A stretch of DNA of 64,000 nucleotides from an uncultured Collinsella sp. Lineage in GTDB: Bacteria; Actinomycetota; Coriobacteriia; Coriobacteriales; Coriobacteriaceae. The stretch spans positions 1 through 64,000 of the forward strand of contig CABUVB010000001.1 of assembly GCA_902494815.1 (NCBI GenBank). Direction: 5' to 3'. Below are positions 52,501 through 61,389 of the stretch, in pieces. The position numbers were made by a program, and so were the translations under genes. The notes under the pieces are model-generated. The model saw nothing but the letters and a program-made list of their open reading frames with translations. It was not told the DNA's origin and did not search any database. Numbering within the stretch: the stretch's first letter is position 1; every line of letters starts with the position of its first letter.

Positions 52501-53562
52501 GTGGACGGGCACGTGCAACATGACGGCTTTGGCCGCGATATCAACTACCTGCGCATTGCCGTTACCGACAAGTGCAATTTCCGCTGCATTTACTGCATGC
52601 CGGCCGATGGCGTGGCGCCCCGTGCACACGACGAGCTGCTCAGCGCCGAGGAAATCGCCCGCTTTGTGCGCATGGTGGCGGGGGAGGGCATTCGCCGCGT
52701 ACGCCTGACGGGTGGCGAGCCGCTGGTCAGCCGCCGTATTATTCCGCTCATTCGTGATATCCGCGCGATTCCGCAGATCGAGGACATTTCGCTCACCACC
52801 AATGGCGCCCTGCTGCCCAAGCTGGCGCCGCAGCTCAAAGACGCCGGTCTTAACCGCGTCAACATTTCGCTCGACACGCTCGACCCTACGCTCTTTGGAA
52901 AGATCACGCGCCTGGGTCGACTCGAGCAGACCATGGCCGGCATCGACGCGGCGCTGGCTTGGGGCTTTGAGCCCGTTAAGGTCAACTGCGTTGTGGTGCG
53001 CCGACTCAACCAGGATGTGGCGGCCCTTGCGCGGCTCACGCTCGACCGACCCATCCACCTGCGCTTTATCGAATACATGCCCATCGGTGACGAGCGCACG
53101 AGCTCGCATTGCGCCGTAGACCCTCACGCGCCCGCGCTCAATCCCGAGCTGTGGGACGCGAGCGACACCGTGCCGAGCGACGAGCTGCGGGCGCGCATCA
53201 ATGCCGGGGCCGCGGCGGCGGGACTGGGCGAGCTCGAGCTCGAGCCGCTCGACATCAACGACGCTCCTGCCGGCGCGGGCCCTGCGCGCTATTGGCACTT
53301 TCCGGGCGCGGCGGGAACGGTTGGCTTCATCAGCGCCATGTCCAATCATTTTTGTGCGAATTGCAACCGTCTGCGCCTGACGGCCGATGGCAACGTGCGT
53401 CCATGCCTGTTCAGCGATGCCGAGTATTCGGTGCGTGAGGCGTTGCGCCGTGGTGATGATATGCAGGTACTTTCGATTTGGCGCGATGCCGTGGCCCACA
53501 AACCGCAGGAACACGCGATAATTGAGGGCACGCAACGATTTATGTCCCAAATCGGAGGATGA
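52501..53562 (+). CDS. moaA: GTP 3',8-cyclase MoaA
   Basis: Radical-SAM enzyme that begins molybdenum cofactor synthesis. 353 residues; N-terminal cluster CNFRCIYC, RLTGGEPLVSR, LTTNGALL, and the C-terminal cluster CANCNRLRLTADGNVRPCLF. A slightly long linker around residues 205-265 (DASDTVPSDELRARINAG) is present. GGGGAGGG precedes the GTG start. The stop is five bases before the moaC-mobB fusion start, so the two are cotranslated. Confidence 0.96.
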   Translation: MDGHVQHDGFGRDINYLRIAVTDKCNFRCIYCMPADGVAPRAHDELLSAEEIARFVRMVAGEGIRRVRLTGGEPLVSRRIIPLIRDIRAIPQIEDISLTTNGALLPKLAPQLKDAGLNRVNISLDTLDPTLFGKITRLGRLEQTMAGIDAALAWGFEPVKVNCVVVRRLNQDVAALARLTLDRPIHLRFIEYMPIGDERTSSHCAVDPHAPALNPELWDASDTVPSDELRARINAGAAAAGLGELELEPLDINDAPAGAGPARYWHFPGAAGTVGFISAMSNHFCANCNRLRLTADGNVRPCLFSDAEYSVREALRRGDDMQVLSIWRDAVAHKPQEHAIIEGTQRFMSQIGG

Positions 53563-53566
53563 TCAT

Positions 53567-54871
53567 ATGGCCAAGAGCAGGTACGCCGATGCCACCAAGG
53601 CCGCTCGCAGGGCCGCGATGTCTGCCCACAAAGTCACGGCTGCGGCGAATGCTGGCAACGCCGACGCGTCCGCGCAACCGACTGCCAGCGCTGCCGCCGA
53701 GCCCGCCCGCGACGCCCGTCGCGACGAGCTGACGCACGTGGACGCCAAGGGCGAGGTACGCATGGTCGACGTGTCCGACAAGGCCGAGACTCATCGCATT
53801 GCCATCGCCGAGGGTACCATCCTCATGCATCCCGAGACGCAGGCCATGGTGCTGCAGGACCGCGCCAAAAAGGGCGACGTGCTCGCCTGCGCGCGCGTGG
53901 CGGGCATCATGGCCATCAAGCGCACGAGCGATATCATTCCCATGTGCCATCCGCTGCTCATTACCAAGAGCAAGTGCGACATTGAGCCCATCGCTCCGGC
54001 GGGGACGCCGGCCGAGGACGTGCCCGAGGGCTGGGCGCCGGCGCGCGTGGACGGACAAGTTGGCTTTCACGTACTGGTCACGGCGGGCGTGACGGGCAAG
54101 ACGGGTATCGAGATGGAGGCCCTGACCGGCGCGAGTGCCGCGTGTCTGACCATCTACGACATGTGCAAGGCGGTCGATCGCGGCATGGAGATCGTCGACG
54201 TGCGCCTGCTGCACAAGGAGGGCGGCCGCTCGGGCGTATGGGACCGCGCAGAGCGTCAGGCCGCTGCTGTTGAGTCCGTGGCCGCTGACGGCGCCGCGCC
54301 CGCGAGCGCACCCGTCGCCGTCGCGCCCGCAGCTCCGACACCGGCCGTCCCCGCGATTGCGTTTATCGGCTACCAAAACTCGGGCAAGACCACGCTCGTC
54401 GAGAAGGTTATCGCCGAGCTCACCCGCCGCGGTCTGCGCGTGGGTTCGCTCAAACACCACGGGCACCACGGCTTCGATATCGATGTGCCCGCTAAGGATA
54501 CGTGGCGCCATCACCAGGCCGGATCCAAGCACGTGGGCCTCGTCTGCGCCACGCGCTGGGCGGAGTACGCCGACACGCGCGAGGAGGACGAGATGTCCGC
54601 GCGCGAGCTGCTGTCGCGTTACAACGATGTCGACGTGGTGATCATCGAGGGCTACAAGACCGAGGGCTTCGACAACATCGTGGTCGCGCGCTCCGGTGTC
54701 GACCGTCTGCGCGGCAAGAGCTCGCCCGACCTGGTCGATGGCCACACGCTGGCCCTTGCCTGCAACGAGGCCCTGGCGCGTCAGGCCTTCGACGCCGGCT
54801 TTGCGACCCGAGCCATCAACATCAACGACGCCCGAGCCATCTGCGATCTCATCCAAGACCATCTGGCCTAA
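53567..54871 (+). CDS. moaC: MoaC-MobB fusion (cyclic pyranopterin phosphate synthase plus Mo-cofactor GTPase)
   Basis: 434 residues joining two cofactor enzymes. An Ala-rich N-terminus (~45 residues) leads into MoaC (residues ~50-225): IMAIKRTSDIIPMCHPLLITK and GKTGIEMEALTGASAACLTIYDMCKAVDRGM carry the conserved active-site His, Lys and Asp. A Pro/Ala linker (SAPVAVAPAAPTPAVPA) precedes MobB (residues ~262-434) with Walker A GYQNSGKTTLVEK and SLKHHGHHGFDID. MoaC acts right after MoaA; MobB supports guanylation of the cofactor. GGAGGATG precedes ATG 53567. Confidence 0.93.
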   Translation: MAKSRYADATKAARRAAMSAHKVTAAANAGNADASAQPTASAAAEPARDARRDELTHVDAKGEVRMVDVSDKAETHRIAIAEGTILMHPETQAMVLQDRAKKGDVLACARVAGIMAIKRTSDIIPMCHPLLITKSKCDIEPIAPAGTPAEDVPEGWAPARVDGQVGFHVLVTAGVTGKTGIEMEALTGASAACLTIYDMCKAVDRGMEIVDVRLLHKEGGRSGVWDRAERQAAAVESVAADGAAPASAPVAVAPAAPTPAVPAIAFIGYQNSGKTTLVEKVIAELTRRGLRVGSLKHHGHHGFDIDVPAKDTWRHHQAGSKHVGLVCATRWAEYADTREEDEMSARELLSRYNDVDVVIIEGYKTEGFDNIVVARSGVDRLRGKSSPDLVDGHTLALACNEALARQAFDAGFATRAININDARAICDLIQDHLA

Positions 54872-54909
54872 AACCTGCCAAAAAGGGATAGGTTTATTTT
54901 GGCAGGTTT
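54871..54909 (+). terminator. Hairpin terminator after moaC-mobB
   Basis: AAACCTGCCAAAA (54871-54883) pairs perfectly with TTTTGGCAGGTTT (54897-54909). The hairpin starts at the last base of the stop codon; its loop AGGGATAGG resembles the loop of the CCACCACAAAGG family. Confidence 0.8.
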
Positions 54910-54929
54910 TATCTGGGCAAACGTCACTT

Positions 54930-54962
54930 CCACCACAAAGGGGCCAAGCACCTTTGTGGTGG
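54930..54962 (+). repeat. CCACCACAAAGG hairpin, copy 2
   Basis: CCACCACAAAGG pairs perfectly with CCTTTGTGGTGG (54951-54962) around GGCCAAGCA, followed by ATTTTG. It lies 58 bases after the moaC-mobB stop, immediately behind another terminator-like hairpin. Confidence 0.87.
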
Positions 54963-55043
54963 ATTTTGCTTTAGTAGATGTGTGGGACATGCCTTACAAT
55001 CTACCAAGTAGTTCATGACGGGCGAAAAACGGAGAGAAGGGGC

Positions 55044-55130
55044 TAGATGCGTCCTTAATGTTTCATGCGGATAGATTGATTTGACAGACGGTGGCGAATG
55101 CCCGCCGTCCGCATTCGTATGAAACAAGGA
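55044..55130 (+). promoter_or_regulatory. Structured leader of the MFS gene
   Basis: GTTTCAT (near 55062) can pair with ATGAAAC (55116-55122) just before the AAGGAG ribosome site, enclosing GACGGTGGCGAATGCCCGCCGTC (a perfect inner stem GACGG/CCGTC region near 55084-55107). The closing helix abuts the ribosome site, so it could gate translation. No known riboswitch is recognised. Confidence 0.45.
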
Positions 55131-55136
55131 GTCTCC

Positions 55137-56417
55137 ATGCTCACCTCTCTTTTCTCAAAGCCTCAATCATCGCTGTCCGTGCAGGCCAAGCGCCTGGTGG
55201 CGATGCGCTTTCTCATCTACACCGGTTTTCAGACCAGCTACTTTATCGGCGTCATCGGAACGCTCACCTATGCAGATGATGCCTCGGTCGTCGCGACATC
55301 GCTGGCCGTCCTTTTTATGAACGTATTTGTGATCTTGGGATCCTTTGCGGGTGGAGCGGCGCTCGACGCCTGGGGCCCACGTCGCCATTTCATGCTGAGC
55401 ATCGTTGGCACGTTGGCAACCGGCGCGGCAATCCTCGCCTTTGGCAGCGCGACCGGAACAGTCCTTGCCGGCGCGGTACTCCTGGGCTTTGTGATGGGAT
55501 TCGCCCAGCCCATCGCTACGTCCTATCCGGCGTATCTCACCGACGATCCCGTCGAGCTCAAAGACATCAACTCCGCCATAACCATGTTCTCCAACGTGAG
55601 TATCATCATTGGCCCCACACTGGGCGGCTTTGTTGCGGCGACTGCGTCGTCGCGCGCGGTGTTTGTGCTCATGATGCTCTTTACAGTGCTGGCGCTCATT
55701 GCCGGTTGGGGCTTTAAGCCGCAGACCAGCCATGTCGCCGGGCATGCGGATGCCGATTCGGCAGAGGAAGGGGAGCGTGCGGGACGAAGCTCCAACCCCA
55801 GCACGTCCTCCCGCGTCACCTTTGCGACCAGCATCAAGACGGTCTTTACCAACAGCGTCCTCGCGCTACTTTTCTGCATCATCTTCCTCTCGAACTTTGG
55901 CTACGGTGCCTTCGATCCGCTGGAGTCGTTCTTCTACCGCGATGTCCTGCACGTCGGCGTTGAGTGGATGGGCTGGCTCTCGTCGGCCAGCGGTGTCGGC
56001 GCGGTGCTGGGCGCCGTGGTCGCGCTCCGCTTGCCGCCGCACCTGGTCAACCTTAAAACCCTGCTCGTGGCGCTCATGTCCGTGGGCGTGGGAAGTCTGA
56101 TTTACGTGGGGACACCGTACGTGGGTGTAGCCCTTGTCGGCCAGATTGCCCTGGGCGTGGCCTGGGGCGTCGTCAACCCGCTCCACAACACGATCGTGCA
56201 AACGACGGCCCCGCTCGAGCAGCTCGGTCGCGTCAACTCGGTCATGGGATTTGGCAACATGTTTGCCGGCGTAGCCCCGCTGGCGATTGCCCCGTGGCTG
56301 GCGGCGACATTTGGCGTGCAGCAGACGCTCGTGGGGGCGGGCATGGTTGTGACGGCGGTTCCCGCGGCGTTGCTGTTGTTTGGCCGCCGGCATTGTGATC
56401 GTGCCGCAAGGCGGTAA
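55137..56417 (+). CDS. MFS transporter
   Basis: 426 residues and 12 hydrophobic segments with a long cytoplasmic loop after helix 6 (HADADSAEEGERAGRSSNPSTSS). GAALDAWGPRRHFM in the 2-3 loop matches the MFS motif A region (GxLaDrxGrr). Substrate not predictable; drug or metabolite export is likely by overall similarity. AAGGAG precedes ATG 55137. Its stop is three bases before copy C of the CCATCACAACATTCG hairpin. Confidence 0.85.
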   Translation: MLTSLFSKPQSSLSVQAKRLVAMRFLIYTGFQTSYFIGVIGTLTYADDASVVATSLAVLFMNVFVILGSFAGGAALDAWGPRRHFMLSIVGTLATGAAILAFGSATGTVLAGAVLLGFVMGFAQPIATSYPAYLTDDPVELKDINSAITMFSNVSIIIGPTLGGFVAATASSRAVFVLMMLFTVLALIAGWGFKPQTSHVAGHADADSAEEGERAGRSSNPSTSSRVTFATSIKTVFTNSVLALLFCIIFLSNFGYGAFDPLESFFYRDVLHVGVEWMGWLSSASGVGAVLGAVVALRLPPHLVNLKTLLVALMSVGVGSLIYVGTPYVGVALVGQIALGVAWGVVNPLHNTIVQTTAPLEQLGRVNSVMGFGNMFAGVAPLAIAPWLAATFGVQQTLVGAGMVVTAVPAALLLFGRRHCDRAARR

Positions 56418-56419
56418 AA

Positions 56420-56480
56420 ACCATCACAACATTCGATGAAAATTGCGATTTTGCCGAAAAACGTCGAATGTTGTGATGGT
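56420..56480. repeat. CCATCACAACATTCGACG hairpin, copy C
   Basis: Left arm ACCATCACAACATTCGA (56420-56436) and right arm TCGAATGTTGTGATGGT (ends 56480) pair perfectly; the loop has diverged. It follows an MFS gene and is not next to a nuclease-like gene. Confidence 0.88.
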
Positions 56481-56513
56481 TTGCGCTCCGGCCAGGCCAC
56501 CCTTCGGGTTCGG

Positions 56514-56547
56514 CCACCACAAGGGGGGGCAGGCACCTTTGTGGCGG
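56514..56547 (+). repeat. CCACCACAAAGG hairpin, copy 3
   Basis: CCACCACAAGG and CCTTTGTGGCGG pair with one or two changes around GGGGGCAGGCA, followed by TTTTTG. It stands 34 bases behind hairpin copy C. Confidence 0.82.
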
Positions 56548-56641
56548 TTTTTGCTTTGATAGGCCGCGCCTGCGCCTTGGTATACCATATACACCATTTC
56601 CGACCACATTCAGCACCGCCGCACAACCCAGAAAGGACCCC

Positions 56642-57463
56642 ATGGACACCACCTTCAGCCACATCAAAGCCGTGTTCTGCGATATCGACGGCACGCTGCT
56701 CACGAGCCAGCACACGGTGTCCCCGCGCACCGTGGCGGCGATTCGCGCACTGCGCGAGCGCGGCGTGCTCTTTGGCCTGTGCACCGGGCGCGACGCCCAC
56801 GCGACCGAGGCCATGTACGAGCTCTGGGGCATCGAAGGCCTGGTGGACGTGCTCGTGGCCTGCGGTGGCGCCGAGGTCATCGACCGCGCGCACGACATCA
56901 ACGAGCTGAGCTATCCGCTGCCGGGCGAGACCATCGCGCGCATCTGCGAGCACATGGCAGACCTGCCGGCAACGCCCGTTTGCCCTCGGGACGGCGTGCT
57001 CTATGTGCCCGAGAGCAATGCGTGCGTCGAGCACCTGTCGCGCGTCGACGGCGTGCCCTACAAGGTGGTCGACTTTGCCGAGTTTTTGCGCGAGCCGCAG
57101 ACCAAGGTGATGTTTACCATGGCGCCCGAGGTAATGCCGCAGGTCATCGAGCGGGCGTCGACGCTCGCCGACGATACTGTTAAGGCGGCGGCTCTGCAAA
57201 CAACGCAGCGCCTCTACGAGTTTATGGATCCGCGCGTGTCCAAGACGCGCGGCCTTGTGCGTGTGGCGGAGCTCAACGACATGGAGCTCCAGGACATCTG
57301 CGTGTTTGGCGATGCGGACAACGACACCTGCATGGTGGCTGACGCCGGCGTGGGCGTGGCCATGGCAAACGGCAGCGATGCCACTCGTGCCGCCGCCGAC
57401 TTTGTGACCGCCAGCAACGACGAGGACGGCATTGCGATCTTTATCGAGGAACATCTGCTGTAG
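56642..57463 (+). CDS. HAD-superfamily Cof-type phosphatase
   Basis: 273 residues, Cof/IIB subfamily. Motif I FCDIDGTLL (nucleophile Asp), motif II as LCTGRD, motif III Lys around TRGLVRVAE and motif IV VFGDADNDTCMVADAGVGVAMANGSD. These cytoplasmic enzymes dephosphorylate sugar phosphates or flavin precursors; substrate unknown. GAAAGGACCCC precedes the ATG. Flanked by copies 3 and 4 of the CCACCACAAAGG hairpin. Confidence 0.92.
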   Translation: MDTTFSHIKAVFCDIDGTLLTSQHTVSPRTVAAIRALRERGVLFGLCTGRDAHATEAMYELWGIEGLVDVLVACGGAEVIDRAHDINELSYPLPGETIARICEHMADLPATPVCPRDGVLYVPESNACVEHLSRVDGVPYKVVDFAEFLREPQTKVMFTMAPEVMPQVIERASTLADDTVKAAALQTTQRLYEFMDPRVSKTRGLVRVAELNDMELQDICVFGDADNDTCMVADAGVGVAMANGSDATRAAADFVTASNDEDGIAIFIEEHLL

Positions 57464-57476
57464 CGCAGGGGGAGAA

Positions 57477-57509
57477 CCACCACAAAGGGAGCAGGCACCT
57501 TTGCGGTGG
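57477..57509 (+). repeat. CCACCACAAAGG hairpin, copy 4
   Basis: CCACCACAAAGG (57477-57488) pairs with CCTTTGCGGTGG (57498-57509; one mismatch). It starts 14 bases after the phosphatase stop; no T tract follows. Confidence 0.8.
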
Positions 57510-57850
57510 CCTCTGGCGATTTGGGCGAATTGATGCCTAAAATCTGCGCGAAAATTCAAATTTAGTTGTTTGAACATCACGCTTTTAACCACCGATGGGT
57601 TAAAGATATTTCTCATCAGTTTGGTAGGATATTCCTCTCGGTTAATGACCTACCGCTCACGGTCGATTTTCGACCGTTCACAGGATGTTCACTCTTGAGA
57701 AAAATGTTGTGCAAATAAATGAAATGCTATTAAAAAACTGATAACTAGCTTAATTACCAGTAGAAATAGATATTTCATAGCGAATAAACGAAGGTTAATC
57801 CGAGTAAATGTCAAGAGAATTGAGAATTCGCTACAAAACTATCGGTATTT
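57510..57850. other. AT-rich upstream region of the pilus operon
   Basis: No gene is seen. The stretch is far more AT-rich than its surroundings. A hairpin ACGGTCGA-TTT-TCGACCGT lies at 57659-57677 and resembles the CGG-N10-CCGTTC dyads before the uxaC and transporter genes. Otherwise only promoter-like AT tracts are present. Confidence 0.5.
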
Positions 57851-57880
57851 TTGCTTAGATGTTCAAACAATCGTTACAAT
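57851..57880 (+). promoter_or_regulatory. Promoter of the adhesin-pilus operon
   Basis: TTGCTT (57851-57856), an 18-base spacer and TACAAT (57875-57880). The mRNA leader of about 85 bases contains TGCGCA-N9-TGCGCA and ends at the GGGGAGGAG ribosome site before ATG 57970. Confidence 0.6.
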
Positions 57881-57969
57881 ATGTACAACAAGCGTGCGCA
57901 ATTACAGGTTGCGCAGATACGTTTGATAGTGAAAGAGCAAGATCGCGGTCTCTTGGGGAGGAGACATCG

Positions 57970-60900
57970 ATGAAAGCGAATTCAGAAAAAACTAAGCAGA
58001 GTAAAAAAGCGACGCGCCGTGTACTGGCAGGCGTTTTGTGCGGAGCCTCCGTGTTGAGCCTGGTACTGTCGCTCGTCATGCCTCCGATTTCGCAGGCCAT
58101 TGCCAACGATGCCCAGGCGGTTTCTACCGAGGAAACTGTGATGGGGGGGGGTTCCTCAAGTGAGTCTACTGATGTAGACAACACCAACAACGGGGATACC
58201 GAAAACCAGAATAGTGACGATGTCGAAAACGGCGTGGGCGATGCCCAACCGGAGGAGCAGCCCAAGGACGAGTCGCAGGCAGAAGATAATGAAGCGGTCG
58301 ACGATGGCACTGTCTCGGTAGCCGAAGAAGCTGCGGAGAACGAAGAAGCAGCCACGGCTATTGCTAATGGCGGTGAATTGCGAGATAAGCTTCAGGGCGT
58401 TGGGGAAAATCAAGCTGTTAGCTTTGAGCTTGCAAACGATATCGACTATCCCGGCGAAATCAAACTTGAGAAGAGCGGCAGCAATATAACGCTGGACTTA
58501 AGCGGCCATAAAATCACGCATTCGGGCGACAATTCAAATAAGCCGCTCTTCAACATCATCAATAACGCGGCGCTTACAGTTAAAGATTCTAACCAAGGGT
58601 CTGATCAAAAGCAGACTTCGGATGGCGGCAATAATGGGCGAGTTGCCTCGATGGACTACGACACCAGCTCTGGCATTCCGACCAAACTCACGTATTACGT
58701 GACCGAATCGACGCCGAACGGTACGGGGACAACCGAGACTCTCTATAGGCACGAGGTCAGCATCAACGGTGCCATCGTGGGTACCGCTGCCGGCTCCACG
58801 ATGAGGCTCATCAACGTTTATGCGGGCGGTACGTTTAATCTTGATAGCGGTGTAATTACCCAACAGTATAATTGCAATGTTGGCAACCTCATCTATGCCG
58901 AGAACGGCTCTACCGTCAACATGAGCGGTGGCTATGTGTGTGGCGCTTCTAGCTCGGGTACGGGCGCGGGCATTAAGGTGTCCAACGATAAAGGTAAGGC
59001 CTCGACCCTAAAACTGACCGGTGGCGTAATTGCCGGCAACAGCGCTCCTAGTGGCGGCGGTGTGTATGCTGGAGGTTCCACGGTCACCATAACTGGTGGC
59101 GTAATCTCCGGCAACAGCACACTTCCTTCTGGCACTGGTTTCGGCGGCGGCATCATGGCCGAAGGCGGCAGCGTCACTGTTTCCGGTGGCTACATCACTA
59201 ACAATAAATATGCCAATTTCTGTGGCCAAGATGGTTATGGCGATCATGGCGGCGCTGGACTTGCCGCTAGAAACGGTACTCATGTCACCATTTCGGGCGG
59301 CCAGATCACGGGCAACTATTCTGAGGAAGCAGGCGGCGGCGTTTACGTTACCGATGTCGATCGCAATGACCAGACATCTCGCCAGGGAATGGCATGGCTC
59401 AACATTACAGGGGGGATTATTGCCTCTAACGTGAGCAATCGTTCTGAGGGCGCTGGCATTCGCGTGGGCCAGATGGTTGACGCGATGATTAACGGTACTG
59501 AAGATAGTAAAGTCTACATTACAAACAATCACTGCATGTCTCGCTTTGACTGGGGTGGCGGCGGCATCTTTGTTCAGGGAAACTCAAACCAAGGCAAGGA
59601 ATATACTGCTGGTAAGCTATTCATATATAACTCGTACATTAGCGCCAATGAAGCTGGCGGCTACGGCGGTGGCGTTGCAGTCTGCCCCACGGGCAAGACG
59701 TTGGTAACGAACACTGAGGGCACGGCAATCTTTGGCAATTCGTCTGCCAAAGATCAGCAGGACGCAAAAGCTGATTATAATTCTGAAGAGAATAGCGGTA
59801 ACGAAGGCACCCCTCACCTATCCGCTGGTGGCTACGAAGGCCTTGAGCACAAAAAGAACCAGGATGCTGACGCCTACAATGCCAAAGAGTTTCGCGAAAA
59901 CGGCCACGCGGACTTCTTCCTTGCGGCGGAGGATCATAAGACCCCGATCGCGGCGGTGATTGGCAAAATGCTTGGCGGCGGTGACGCCAAATACAAGGGA
60001 AGTAAAGAGCTTACGCAAGCCATTACTATCCCCGCTAACGGTGGCGTGCAGGTATATAAAAGCATCGGCCTGAGCTCGGGTGTTACAGCTCAAGACGAAG
60101 CCGCGATCAATGCGCAAAAAGTTGCGACAACGTTCATCACCGGCAACTATTCCTGGGACCATGGCGGCGGCATCATGTCGAACGGCGACCTGTACATGGG
60201 CGCGCCTGAGGACACGTATGTCTATCCGAGCCTTAAGCTCAAGGCGACCAAGAAGCTGAAAGGCCGCGACCTCAAAAAAGAGGAGTTCTCCTTTACGGTG
60301 TATCGCAAGAATTCAGACAACCCTTTGGCTGGCACGACATTCAATCGCAACGTTTGCACCGAGGTTGGAACAGCAAAAAATGATGCAAGCGGCAATATCA
60401 CGTTTGACCTTGGTGAACAGTTCGCAACGGGTGGCACGGGTAACGAAATCACATACTACTTGGTCGAAGATGCCGGCGATGATCCTGACATCACGTGCGA
60501 CTCCAGTGTGTATGAGATTGTGGTACGGACCCAGGATAAGCCGACCAAGCTCATGACTGTTCCGAGTAAAAATAATCCGAACGAAGAGAAGGAATTTCTC
60601 ATCCATAACTACACGATTACAGACGTCAACGGGACCAAGTACGAACTCGATAAGTCTGGGAAGTGGGTTAACAAAAAAACGTGGAGTGTCGCGAAGAATG
60701 TCGACGGCTATTATCAAATTATCTGTGAGGACGGTTCGCCGACTTTCACTAACGTATGTACCGCGTACGACTCGACTGGCGTTTGGATCCCTAAGGCGAC
60801 CAAGGTCGCTAAGGGTGGCGAGATGAAGGAGTTCACGCTCGAGTTTGCGGATAACGAGAACTTCGATAGTCCCAAGACGGTTATGACCGACCCCGACGGC

Positions 60901-61389
60901 GTGATTACCACCACTGCCGACGGCAAGAAGTCTCAGACCCGGAGCTTCGACGAGATTGAGTACAAACTCGATCAACTCGACAAGCTCAAGACCGACTCTA
61001 CTGGCCGTGGCGCCTCCAAGACCTTCACGTACTATGTGCGCGAGAAGGACGAACACTTGACCTATCCGCATTACAAGTTTGATCAGTCGGTCTACAAGTT
61101 CACGGTTACGGCAACGGATAATGCCGAAGGACACATCGACTGTGCGGTGACCTACAGGAAGGGAACCGTTGACCCCGGCGGTACGTGGAAAGACACCGAT
61201 AATAAGGACCACGAGTTTCCCGACACTACCCCCACCTTCACCAACACCTACTCCACCTCTTTGCCCCTTTCTGGTATGTCGGGCGTCACTCTGACGTACC
61301 TTGCCGGCGCGGCGGTGCTTTGCGCTGCTGCGGCCTGGATGCACATTCGTCGTAAGACGAATGCGAAGGGAGGTAAGCGTCGTGAATAA
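57970..61389 (+). CDS. Large sortase-anchored beta-helix adhesin / pilus tip protein
   Basis: 1139 residues. Signal peptide (RRVLAGVLCGASVLSLVLSLVMPPISQAIA), an acidic Asn/Asp/Glu-rich stretch (55-135), then a Gly-rich right-handed beta-helix of repeated GGVISGNS/GGYITNN/GGGVYV-type rungs (~270-560). From residue ~750 come pilin-type isopeptide domains (LKATKKLKGRDLKKEEFSF; FTNVCTAYDS). The C-terminus has LPLSG, a membrane segment and RRKTNAKGGKRRE, a sorting signal of LPXTG type. A run of nine G bases at 58143-58151 just after the signal peptide could switch the gene by slippage. GGGGAGGAG precedes ATG 57970. It overlaps the next gene by eight bases. Confidence 0.9.
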   Translation: MKANSEKTKQSKKATRRVLAGVLCGASVLSLVLSLVMPPISQAIANDAQAVSTEETVMGGGSSSESTDVDNTNNGDTENQNSDDVENGVGDAQPEEQPKDESQAEDNEAVDDGTVSVAEEAAENEEAATAIANGGELRDKLQGVGENQAVSFELANDIDYPGEIKLEKSGSNITLDLSGHKITHSGDNSNKPLFNIINNAALTVKDSNQGSDQKQTSDGGNNGRVASMDYDTSSGIPTKLTYYVTESTPNGTGTTETLYRHEVSINGAIVGTAAGSTMRLINVYAGGTFNLDSGVITQQYNCNVGNLIYAENGSTVNMSGGYVCGASSSGTGAGIKVSNDKGKASTLKLTGGVIAGNSAPSGGGVYAGGSTVTITGGVISGNSTLPSGTGFGGGIMAEGGSVTVSGGYITNNKYANFCGQDGYGDHGGAGLAARNGTHVTISGGQITGNYSEEAGGGVYVTDVDRNDQTSRQGMAWLNITGGIIASNVSNRSEGAGIRVGQMVDAMINGTEDSKVYITNNHCMSRFDWGGGGIFVQGNSNQGKEYTAGKLFIYNSYISANEAGGYGGGVAVCPTGKTLVTNTEGTAIFGNSSAKDQQDAKADYNSEENSGNEGTPHLSAGGYEGLEHKKNQDADAYNAKEFRENGHADFFLAAEDHKTPIAAVIGKMLGGGDAKYKGSKELTQAITIPANGGVQVYKSIGLSSGVTAQDEAAINAQKVATTFITGNYSWDHGGGIMSNGDLYMGAPEDTYVYPSLKLKATKKLKGRDLKKEEFSFTVYRKNSDNPLAGTTFNRNVCTEVGTAKNDASGNITFDLGEQFATGGTGNEITYYLVEDAGDDPDITCDSSVYEIVVRTQDKPTKLMTVPSKNNPNEEKEFLIHNYTITDVNGTKYELDKSGKWVNKKTWSVAKNVDGYYQIICEDGSPTFTNVCTAYDSTGVWIPKATKVAKGGEMKEFTLEFADNENFDSPKTVMTDPDGVITTTADGKKSQTRSFDEIEYKLDQLDKLKTDSTGRGASKTFTYYVREKDEHLTYPHYKFDQSVYKFTVTATDNAEGHIDCAVTYRKGTVDPGGTWKDTDNKDHEFPDTTPTFTNTYSTSLPLSGMSGVTLTYLAGAAVLCAAAAWMHIRRKTNAKGGKRRE
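58143..58151 (+). repeat. G9 homopolymer in the adhesin gene
   Basis: Nine consecutive G within codons 58-61 of the adhesin (MGGG). A one-base slip would shift the frame near the N-terminus and abolish the protein, the usual basis of phase variation. Confidence 0.9.
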
